Shown here one piece after another: positions 23,201 through 35,200 of a DNA stretch of 64,000 nt. The notes under the pieces were generated by a model. It was not told the origin of the DNA, made no database searches, and was given only the letters and a program-made list of their open reading frames with translations. Numbering within the stretch: the stretch's first letter is position 1; each line of letters starts with the position of its first letter. The translations under genes were made by a program, and so were the position numbers. This DNA comes from Tetranychus cinnabarinus (Eukaryota > Arthropoda > Arachnida > Trombidiformes > Tetranychidae), in assembly GCA_022266195.1 (NCBI GenBank), contig WHVY01000001.1:2294001-2358000 (forward strand), given 5' to 3'.

Positions 23201-26200
23201 TTTTCAGATCAGTTAGTGTTGGTGACACATTCATTACTCATGCTGGCCAAAAGATCTGAGTGTTTCCATATCGTTCAGTTAAACAATTGTTTTTAAGACA
23301 AACCTTTTGTTTCCAACAGTGTGAGATTTCAACTTGGAACAAACATCAACCAATCTGAAAAATTATCGGAACTACTGCTTTTCATTGACAAGTAGTGGAG
23401 GGCAGTTAGTACTTCAGCTTACATGCAAGTCCAAACAAAAAAGCATGAACTTCCAATCCAAAATACATTCAAATACGACATTTTTGTTGATATTTTGATT
23501 TATTTTTTGGTATTTTTGATGTTTATACAATTGTTTTGCTCCATTGAAAATGTTTTCTTTCTAATCCCAATTATCCCATGAAGATTTATTCGTTATCATT
23601 GTAATGGGACAAAAAATGTTGGAATTACAATTAGCATTATAATGGTTACTCTTTTTTACCCTGCAACTCATTAGCCATTAAATGACCTTTACAACCTCTT
23701 CTTTTGATGGTATACAATTAACATCATTCAACTATTATGAAGCCATTAATTTATTAATAGTGAATATTCAATTTGTTTAGAAGTTAATCAGTTGCTTCAT
23801 GGTTCCATTCAGTTGAACTTGAGATTCATGTGAGGCGAAAGTACAAAATGAATCTTGTAAAATGAACATTGCAATGTTCATTGAACACAAGCGTCAGTCA
23901 TTTGATTGTTTTACCCTTTCAAATTTAATTAGATTACCAAATGTGACTGGCAAAAGTTGAGTATCAAATGGCAAGCCAGTCTAAACAATTTGATGAACAC
24001 TTTCAATGTTTACCCTGAAAAAAAAATCAATAAACTTGTTATAATTCAAGTATCAAATGTAATAACATTAATAGCTGGTCAAATTGTTAAATATCAAAAT
24101 GATTTACCTGATGAAAATGTGTAACTGTTTTTATTTGCTTCATTCACATTACCCTGATATCGATTCAACCTGTCATTAACCATGAAATTCAGTTTCCTTT
24201 TGTTTCCCTGTTAACCTTCACTTATCCCATGTACCATCATAGTGATAGAGCAATTTAAAAATGTCATTATTCAATACCTTTTCTGAATATTAAGCTCTTA
24301 TTAGCAATGTCTCTTTATCGACTATTGATTTTGTCTTTCAGCTGATCTCGAATAATGTTCAATTTGTTAATCTTATAAGTTTGATAATTAATTCATTATT
24401 GACTAATTGTTATTACTTTAATATTTAGTTATAGTTTAACAAGATTATTGTTATTCTTTGTCTGCTCAAGTAAAACTCAAAATTAATGGCATCAGGTTAA
24501 TGTCACAAAATTGATGTATAAACTTTATCAGTTAAGGTTAAAAGAAATGTTAGTCTAGCCTTTTGTACTTTTAAACTCGAACTCAACTGTCAAAAATCGA
24601 AAAGTTCTTTAATAAATTGCTCTTAATTATATGAGAATTTTGAAATGCTCTGAAAAAATTTTCTGCTGAACACGAAATGAACTTAAATTCAGAAATGCGC
24701 TTCGAGTGAGTATTGTGTTCAGGTGTCAATTCGTTGACGAAACGTTAAGCACAGTAAAGTTGATCAAGTCACTCCCTGGAGTTTGAAATCCAGTAACACA
24801 ACTTTGTATTCAAATCTTTCGGAAATATTCGAACTGAATCAACGCAAAAAATGGGTCAGCCATTGACTCAACTGAATTCAAAGCCCAGAGATCGAAACTT
24901 CTATCGAAATTATCGGAAATGTCAATTCTTCAAAAATCAAAAGTTCAAAAAGCTCAGTTCGATTTGAATTATTTTCTAATCCAGTAATAATTTCGAACAT
25001 TCGAAACATTCCAAAATCAGAATGAATCCATCAGAATGGGGATATTTGATGGATCCTATTATCCTTTGATAAGTAATTCGAATCGATTTACAATTTTAAA
25101 TTTAAATATTAATTTCAACCACCGACTATCTTTGATGCATTACAGTATGAATAATGAAATTTAAAACTAATCAAATTGTTGAAGATATTTGCATCATTTG
25201 ATGGAAAATTTCATTTGAAATTGAATTTTCAGTCTAAACTTATTAATCTTTATAAAAGCAAGAAAAGTTGTTCAAGTTGAACTTTTAACCAAAATTGAAT
25301 TGAATATTGAATAAGTTTGCTTTTCCCATTCCTTTCACAGTTGATCTGAAAAAATTGCTGGTCAGTTGAACAAGAAAATGATCTCATTTGTATTCATATT
25401 CAGAGTTAAATTGATCAATGAATGGTCATTGACATAGTTGAATGAATGGTAACTGCATTTAGTTTATCCCATTTCACCTTCACTCCATCATGTAACCATC
25501 TTGAACAGTTGATTATTTGATGAGTTTCAATGGTAATCACAATTGATAAATTATTTGTTAACAAGATTACAAAGTTTGTTTCCACTTTCTATTCACCCGT
25601 ATAAAAGGCAAGAAAAGTCTTTACATTTTGCAAGAAAAAAAGTGTTAAAATGAACCTAAATATTGAATGAAGGAATTTTTTCCCATGTTGCCCTGTTTAC
25701 CTGAAAAGGTGTAAAACTCTATTCCAACATTCATAAACAATAAGCACAAACAAGTGTAAAAAAGCCAATCTCTTTGATGGAGAGAACATTAAGTTCATTG
25801 TTAACAGAATGAAATGATATTTACTCAGAGTTTCAAATACTCGAGTTCTCCAATTCATCTGAATGGGTCACTTTTACACCTGTAAAAGCGTCAAGATTCA
25901 AGCTTAAAATTCAAGCTTTTCTTCATCGGGTTTCAAAAGAAAAAAAGAATTCAATAATTTTTCAGAAAAATGTAAATCATTAGAACTTGAAATTTTTTCG
26001 AAGTTGGTTGATATTTTGATGGAAATTTCAATGAGTTTTCAATGCATTTGAAGACTTTTAGAACGGATTGAGTTCGAAATTTGATGGAAGAAAATGTAGA
26101 ACAATTTTGTTTCGGATAAATCTAAATCCGTATGAACATGCATTTTTGTATCGACTTGAATGATGAGTTTTGAGCTTTTAGCTTTTTGCTTTGGAGGCAA

Positions 26201-29200
26201 AGAAATTGATTCAAAATTTTGATCACGACCAAGAGTTCAGTGTATATGGGTGATCAGATTCATTGATGGTAAACTGTTTATCATGAACATTTATGTGGGT
26301 CATTGTGTGAGCAAACTTGAAACTTTGTCAACCTCAAACAAATGGATGAGTCAATTGTAAAGCACAATAAATCATGGAAATATTGAAAGCTCATTAAAAG
26401 TCAGGATAAACGTTTAATCACATTTAGCATCAATTTTTCAAATCCAAATCAAAAGTGTTTCAGATTTTCGAGCAAAAAGTAAATTCCAAAACTAAACTTT
26501 TCCAATCGAAAGCAGAGATTTTCAAAATGATTCATTTCCGAGCGATTCTTCTTGAAGATTATTCAGATCAAAATGCTTACATTTGATAGATTTTCAGATT
26601 TTCAAAGTTCATCATTTTCTCAACTTTCATTTTTTCATTTTTTCAAGTTTTACTTTCAAATCGAAAAGCTCAAAGCTGCAAAACTTTTACTGTTGAATTA
26701 TCTCGACCAACTTTGAGGTTAAAAAATGACATTTCAATGTTGTTCTGAAAACTCATTGTTTTTGATTATAACCAGAAAGAGTATCAAAAAAGGTTGAAAT
26801 GAATTTAAATGAATTTGCAACATTTTAAACTTTTGTTTTCCATTAATTCAAACTCAACTTATGGATCAACTCTGAACCTTTAAATTAGTTTGAAAAAAAA
26901 TTATTGAATTAACAATTTTGTTCATGTTTCCCTGCCATTTCAACCCTAATCAGTTTATCCTCTTTTGTTATTTATTGTATTAAAACGAGAAAGAAAAGGA
27001 GAAAAAGCGAAAGACAGGAAAAAAACAAACCCAAACAACCATGAAACTGAGGTATAAATAAAATTATCATGCATCATTAAATGCTATAAATAATATTATT
27101 GAAAAGCATAAATTATCATTTTCACTCAATTATTTTATATCGAGTTAATTCAAGCCTCTAATGAACACCCAACATGAACCAGATGGTAAACAATGGATTC
27201 AAAGTAAATGTTGAAATGTTTTCACATTTTTCCCTGTAAATTGTTGCATTTAAAATCAATGAATATTCAAGTTGAAAATGTTTCAAGATTTGATTCATGA
27301 TGAATCTTGCCTTGGGATGAAATGCATTTCTTGATAATTTTCCAGATTCTGTAGTTTCTCATTCAAGGTGATGAATTGAAAAATAATTGAAAATGAAATG
27401 AAGTGAATTATAATGATTTTAAAGTAAATTTTATTTCTCCATTAAAAATGTTTCAAAGTTGATTAATAACTTGGAATAACTTTTATCTCTTCCTTTTGTC
27501 ATGTAAATTGCAAGCTTCTTTGCTCAGTTGAACAAATAAAGGTAAAAACTTATTCTACTTTTTACCACCTTTAATATTACATATTTAAATGCAAATAATT
27601 TCAATTAAACTCTTTTTTTCTTCTTTTCTACTTTTTCCTACTTTTGTATTTTGCCTTCCAAATTCATCAGCTTATCATGAATTGAGGGGCTTAAATTGAA
27701 CAATCCAATGTGAATATTGCGTTCAGTTAATTTGCTTTTCTTGCCAAATATTATTAGCTGAAAGTGAACAAATTTAGTTTATTGGTTAAAATTATTTTCA
27801 TTGGCAACTTTTTTTTCTGTTTTCATCTTTTTTTTGTTGGGAAAAGTTTTACGGTTTTACTTAAACATTGTAAACCTCAATTTGTATGTAAATGTTGTGC
27901 CTTTTCTCACTCTGTTTTTGTCCAATTTCAAGTCTGATTTAAAGTTGTTTGAGCTAATTTGCCAACTTGATTTGCATATTAAGATGAACCTTGAAATGCT
28001 CATGAATTTTTCATTTTTAATCATTTCCGTTAATGATAATTAACTTCAACTCGCTTCCTTGTTCAACATTGCAAATTCATTGGATCATAAAATTCAAGTT
28101 TGATACAAAATATGCAGATAATATTTCACTCCCTGTTAGATGATTGACATAAAAAATGTTGAGCTCAACACGTTTTTCAACTTATCATTTGGCTATTTTA
28201 TTGCTATATCAAGTCAATTGTTTTACAATTATTAGCTTTCAGATTTAAATTTTTCATTTTATTATCCGTTTATTGCACAAAATCATTGTATTTTTATTAT
28301 GAAAATTTCTATTTGCTTTTTATAAACCAAAGTAGGGAATTAGAAGGGCAGAGTCAAAGGGGTGGAACAAAAAAGTAACGAAATAAAGTTGATAGAGCTT
28401 CATCAAATCGATCGAACAAAGATTTATTTTCTGGATCAATTAAAACATACATTATTTGTTTCTTTGAATAATGCTGCGGCTTGATCGAATACCCCTCGAA
28501 CTTCCTCTTATCCTCTTCGTCTTTTTTAGGAAAGTACACGTTTGACATTTTCTTTAGCAAAAGCAGGGAATAGGATTGCGAGAGGATAATCCAATTTAAC
28601 TCAGGATTCTTCATCTGCTTCACCGAAAATCACCCTAATATAACTTACGGATTCTCAGTTTCACTTCAATGTTCTTCGTCATTATCAATGGTGGTGGAGG
28701 TGGACGTGAAATCAAATACGCACATATCGTTGTAGGTGAATATCATGGTGGCGTAGGAGATTGCGGAGGACAAATGTTAGTGACATTATCATTCTTCTTT
28801 CTTTTGGCTGTTCACACACACGAATGACAGGCTACCTTGACCCTTTTTCACACCTATGTGTTTTTACTTTTTTTCGGTAAAACAATTAGAAAAGTAGAAA
28901 AACACAGCTTGATGATAATTTCAGGCGAGTCATCGCTTCTGCAGAAAGAAACTTGTTTTAAACGGGTTTCAGGTTGACGTTACCTTTCCCTACCTACTTA
29001 GGTAGGGAAAAGCAACAATAGGTTGGTTTTTAGCGATTTTGACCATTTTATGAGGGAGAAGATTTTCTCCCTCATGTTGTATAAAATGGCCGACATTTCT
29101 TTGTTTCGACCGCGATTTAGCCACCTGCGGAAGCTCTACCAAAATTTGACTCGATGCTGATTGTTTCATTGTGTGTGTACTACTCAACAAAAGTAATTAT

Positions 29201-32200
29201 ACTCTAATACTATACGAGTTCAGATGCATATGAATATACATTCTAGCTGCAAAGCTTTTTTGAGTTTTATTGTCCGTCATAAAATGAACTTTCACGGTGA
29301 ATACTATGAGAGAGCCTCTCAAGCTCGCTTCAAGGCCTAGTTTTAATTTTCTTAGACCGAAGAGTTGAAGGACCTTTGCAACACCCCTTTGACTTTTCCC
29401 CTCTAATTCACTACTAACCAAAATAAAAGTTTTCAAAATTTCAAAAAGTTCGAACTCCGATTCGAAAATATGATCAACTTTGCATCGTTTTTTTACAGAG
29501 CTCATTTACTTTCACTGATCCGCCCGATCAACTATTGATATTTTACACTCAGATCTATCAACAGTTGCAAAATGCATCATCTCCTATAAATCATCCCGAA
29601 GTTCATGGTGTATTAAACGGTATCAAAGACTATTTTTGTCTATTTAAAAACTTTTTTGTGATAGCAAAGAAAATTTGGACAAAAAATTCTGTTCTGCTAA
29701 TCCCATGATTCGTTATCTTGCAGTTTACCTCAACGTTGTCTTCAGAAAAAGCTTGTTATTCATTAATTTGATAAAAGTCAATTGTTAACTTGAAGTTGAC
29801 GTTAATTTAGATTGAAGTTGATTCAAAAGTTTTCCTCTGAAAAAAGGCTCAAATAGTGCAACATCATCTTGTTCATCTCATTCAATTCAGCTGATTATGT
29901 TGCAAATAAAATGAAGAAAAACTTGAAAAGAAAATGAAACAAAGAAAAAGTTCATTGCACAAAAAATTGACCGACTCAGCAAAGTGACCATTCTTTCATT
30001 TAACTTTTTACTTTTTCGATTGAAGCAAGTCAAGCCATTGGCCTAAATCAACTATTAAAATACAACACACAAAAGTACAACACTCATTATACTAATGTGT
30101 TGATACAATCATTTCCAGGTAACTTGTTATTTCCGGCAAAATTTTGCTCAATTACATTTGAATTGTGCTCGAGCAAGTTTTGCCTGATAAAATTGCCATT
30201 CCCAGTCTTACCGGGAGTCTTAATCTGTTACTGTTCATTTCCTTATTTCGTTCAAATGATAATATTTACTCTTGAAAGTAAGCAAAAAGTTGATCCATTT
30301 TCATCATTTCTGTTCTTCTTATTTGGTCTGTTCGTTTGGATTTAATCAGATTTCACCTTTTTTTCATTCCACATTGTCTGTTGTTGCCCTGCAAGTTTAT
30401 GAGTTTATGTACATAATGATAATCTTTTGTTTCTTTCTCTTGCTATTGGTAATTCAGCTGATAAAAAGAGTAAGTGAAAAAGGAGAAAATTTAATGTGAA
30501 AAAAAGTTCTGGACTGAGGTGAAGTAGAAAATGAATAGAGATAAAGAAATAATCTGAGTTACATGATGGTTTGAGCAAGTATCCATGAATATGATCATCT
30601 GAGAAACTGGGAAAAGGATGAATTCCAGGTTAAGTGGAATCAGCCAATCAGAGTTTCATTCTCATGGGGAATCTGCATACAAATAAAGAGAAATAATGGT
30701 GATAAGAGTTTCTCCTTGGATAATGATGATGATGGTGATGATGAACAGGGAGGGTAAAAAGGAAGATAAAGATGTGAATCAAGTGTTTAAGGATAAAAGA
30801 TTGTTATGAAAGAAAATGCGATAATCATGATAAAAATTTCAAGTATGAATAATGAACATGTAATGGACAGTTGGATGAGTCAATTTCGAATCGCACCATC
30901 TTCGCACCTTTTATCTTGTTAATTGAAGACTCGATTGCAGATTAATGAGAGTCAATTTTGGACAATTACATTCCATAATTTTTACAACAACTGAAAAATC
31001 GAAATTCAAGCGTTCGAACGACAGTCGACTCTTTGATGGTTTGGTTCGAACAATCATAAATTTCGAGATTCGACATCAAAGTTCGATTCAGTAATCTTGA
31101 ATGAATTTCCAAATATTCAAGAAAATTTCTCATAAATTCTGAAGTTGCACACTTTTCATGTTTCACTCCAATGATAATTAGATTGAGATCAGTTTCGAGT
31201 TTTGGGCAGTTTTGGGCAGCGATAAACTTGACCAATTGTAAAACAAATGATGAAACTGGGAATGATGAAAGTAATCGGATTAACCGAGTCAGAATAATAT
31301 TATTATTAGCCTTTTTGATGTTTACCTTGGAGTGAAAACTCCACCACCAGGAAAGGATAACCTCTCAGTTTGAGACTTTGAGCCTGTAAAGCCTCATACC
31401 TTGAGGTTAGATGTTGCCATTTTTGGCTTTACTCAGGCATCTTCTTACCTTTAAGAGAAACTTTGAAAATCTTTTCTTTCTTTTTCTTCTCTATTTTCTC
31501 TCTCTCTATCATCTTCCTCTATCCTGTCTAGCTTACCTTTCAAAGGCAAATGTAAGCAAGAAAAGGTAAGAAAAAAAATGGCTCTTGAAACATTCATGAG
31601 GATCATTTATTGAGAATAGGTGAATAGCTTTAGAGCAACTTCTCTTTTCATGGATTCTTTTGGCTTATTCTTTCGTCTTTTTGCTTCTTGATAATCATCA
31701 TGATCATCATGACTTTGATGAAAGAAGAAAAAAAACCTTCAATTCAACAACATTTACATTTTCACATTGAACATGGAGAATAGAAAAAAAACGATTTCTC
31801 TTTTTTCTTCTTCTGTTGTTTCTTCTCCTCTTTACCTTTATTGGTTTTCATATTATCATAGACTTTTATCTCTGTCAAATGAACGATTCAATAATTTTCC
31901 ATGTTCCATTTTGTACTTGTTCACCTTTTCTGGTGAAACCTTTTCAATCAAAAAGTTCATCAAATGAAGTTTGCCAATCACAAGTCAAAATCTGATGACA
32001 TGTTGAACCTTTGAAAACTTTGTCAATCTCGACAAAAAAAACATTGAACAAACATCGATTCATGACAGACAGAAACTCATAAGACGAACGAAAACAACAT
32101 TAAAATGAGAAAATGAATTCTGAATAATTACCTGAAAATCGGGTCAATCAAATGAAAGTTTTCATTGATTAAATGGCTTTCAGTTGAAGTATGATTCGAG

Positions 32201-35200
32201 AAAAAATGAAGTTTAAAATGTACGTGAGTCATGATGAAGAATTGCATTCATTTCATTATCAACTCTGAATTTGTTACTTTTCCATGCAACTTTTGTTTCC
32301 ATTTGACAGTTATTTATTTTGACAATACAGGAATCAATAAAAAACACAAAAAGACTCTCAAGAGTGAAACAAATACAAACAAAAAGAGCGAACAAAACTT
32401 TCAATCAAACCCGAAAATAGTTACACGAAATGTTACAATCAATATCAATTTATCTCAATCTGTCAGGGATGAAAATAAATCAGACATTTGCTAATTTGGA
32501 AACTCGATGAATCTTCAAATATTAATGACAAAATTTGAGTATCAAAAAGTGGTCAAAGTTTCCCTCCAAAACCTGCAAACTTGGAAAATTACAAAAAATC
32601 GAAAAAATTGCATCAAAATTACTATTTATATCGATTGAGTTTCGAGTCAAATGCAATGGAACAATCAATGAATCAAAAGACAATTTTTTGACAAAAGTTG
32701 ACATTTGTTGAGATTCTCATGAAATTTGAAGATAATTAGCAGAAGAATTGCAACTTCAAGACTTGACTTAATTTCTCCAGTTTTCAAGTTTTCTTCAGAA
32801 ATGAAAATTCATTTGGAATCGATTGGAAGAAAAAAAGATTGGAATTTGGAAGTTTCGATCTAATCAAGGAATGATAGATTAATTTGCTTGACAATATTAA
32901 GTTGTATTCATTACCAATGATGAACAAGATAATTTGTCAAGATTGATGGTCAAGTTTATTGGAAGTGTATACAATGGCCATTTGCACATATCAATTGAGA
33001 CTGAATAATCAATGCAACACTTTGTATATTCATTTGTACTTATTTCAGGTCGAAATCTTAATTGGCTTATTTCGCTTCTTCAAATGCTTTTAAACTAAAC
33101 ACTCATCAATCTGTGATTATAAAGGTTACACTTGGAGGTAAAATTTGATAGGACCTTTGAGATTCAAGAACAAATATGAAGTCGAAATTGAGACGAAACT
33201 TGATAAATGTTGAAAAGTACAATTTTACTGGTTAAATCGTCATTTGTAGTGAAAACAAAGAAAAGGATTGAAGCAAATAAAATGGAAAGCCATTATAATA
33301 GTTGAAAGGATAAACTCATTTTTTATTTTACCAGACAATATGAGAAACAAGACCAAAACCAGGAAGAAAAGCATTAACAAGGTTGACAAATTCATTGGCA
33401 ATGAACACTTTTGGACAGAAAATTCGATAATTTATTTCCATTTAAACTCGAACTACTTGACTTGGCTAAACGTTTGAATATTTAGATAATCAGAATTGCA
33501 AACTTGTAAAATGATGAAAATATCATTTCAATAAACGAATTTTTATATTTTTCCAAAAATCAAATTTTCGATTTCATTGAATTTTCCTTTTGAAATGGAA
33601 AAGAATAGTTTTGATTAGAATAAAATTTTGCATAAAATTGATGAACATTGTTGGTGTTTACCTTTTTTTGGAATGAAATGTTTACTCAGAAAATTGTTCA
33701 ATTGTTGGTACAATCATTTTCTGGTTAAAAGCAGTGTAACAGTTTATTGTTGGACAAAAATTGATGAGATAACTGAATATATCGCTTTCATTTTGACTTG
33801 TCATAATTTGAATCAATTCAAATCACGTTTCATGTGAGCTCAAGTAACTGTTATTTGTAAAGTTGAATGAGCCTGCAATTGCCAGTAAACCATGACAATG
33901 TTATCACCGTATCTTCATTCAACTTGAGTGGTAAAAAAAGACTGGGAGTGAAAAGGTTCGCTGGAGGAAGGAAAAGGTGACAACAATTTTTTTAATAGTT
34001 TGGGTTCAGATTTGCTTCATTACTAAGGTTTCTGTTTTTACATTTTCCTCTTTTCCCTTTCATTGGTTTAATGTTGAGCAAATGTTTAAGAATTGGATTA
34101 ATCTGACTTGTGGATTTTAAGGTCAAATCTGATGAGCAATTGGACTTGAAAAGTTGGAAAGAGGATAAAGATGAATGGAGTTGTTGATGAAAAAAAACAA
34201 AGACTTACATTGGAAGGTTGAGGGTAGAGTTGAGGAAAGAAACAAAGTTATCTGTAAGAAGATTTGTTTCATTGTATTAATCAATATGTGCCATTACATT
34301 TGGCATTTCGTGTAAACTTGAACCAGATTAAGAATCTTATTTTCTGCTGATGTAATTTAGATTCAACTAAAGGATATACTTTTACATGAATAACCTGATG
34401 GAATGATGGACTTTCCCAATTGCACTCAATATGAAAACAGTTCAACAAAAGTTCTAACCAGAAAACTCATTTGCTATTATATTTCAAGAAAAAGATAGAA
34501 TAGAAAAAAATATTCGCTTTTGAATATTTTCCAACTAATTCAATCCTAGCTACTAATTGATTCAAAAAGCAACAGAACTTCGAAATAAATCAAAAGTTTC
34601 ATTATTGAGCTTTAGAACAGAATTGCATGTAGTTTGTTTTGAAAATTTCGAACGAAAAGTTCATATTGAAAGTTGGAGTTGATTTTGTAGAAAAGATGAG
34701 TTTATGAAATTCGGATTTTTTCAGAAAAACTTTCTAAACTTGTTTTGACTTGAAAGACTTTTGAATAGTTTGAAGAAAAGCTGAAAAACGAAGAAATTCT
34801 GAAAGATTTTCGAAGTTCTATTTCCTCGAAAATTATCGAAATGATTTCGCTTAAATGTTTCTGTTGATTGGACAAGGTATTAAAGAGGTAAATTTTTCGC
34901 AATTTGTATCGAATTTTGAAATTTTCAGTTCGAAATGTTATTCTTCTGAAAATTCATTTTTTGAATTGTTTTCATCTTTTAGCTCAGACCTTTGTACTTT
35001 ACTCGTCAACTAGGGTCACTTTCCTCACAATCATCGTCATCTTAATCTTTACCATTTGAACAATAAAAAAAGTTGTTCGACTTGTAGATGACAAGATTCA
35101 GTGGACAATAATAAATAACAACTCTACTCTTCTGTTACACACATTTGTCGAGAAACACTGAAAATCCCTGTGATATTTCATTGGAACATGAAACTCTTCA

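Larger units (their letters stand above)
28325..29421. mobile_element. DNA transposon-like element with terminal inverted repeats and a 6 bp target duplication
   Basis: The element itself is 28331-29415 (1,085 bp). Its left end reads AGTAGGGAATTAGAAGGGCA and continues to GGGGTG at 28364. The right end (29382-29415), read on the other strand, starts AGTAGTGAATTAGAGGGGAA. The two 34 bp ends match at 30 positions. Identical AACCAA hexamers flank both ends (28325-28330 and 29416-29421), as expected for a target-site duplication. The interior is more GC-balanced than the surrounding intron and has no open frame over about 100 codons, so it is non-autonomous or degenerate. It holds two strong hairpins. 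The superfamily is not assigned: a 6 bp duplication with AGTAG ends does not fit the common families I know. Confidence 0.72.

Noticed and set aside
29197..29505. 102-codon minus-strand frame, with two others at 28354-28623 and 28990-29190, considered as a nested gene
   Set aside because: The frames do not join by good splice sites, match no family, and one of them crosses the right end of the inverted-repeat element.
30097..30499. Overlapping hydrophobic open frames in CPED1 intron 2
   Set aside because: T-rich sequence translated as Phe/Leu; no membrane protein family recognised.
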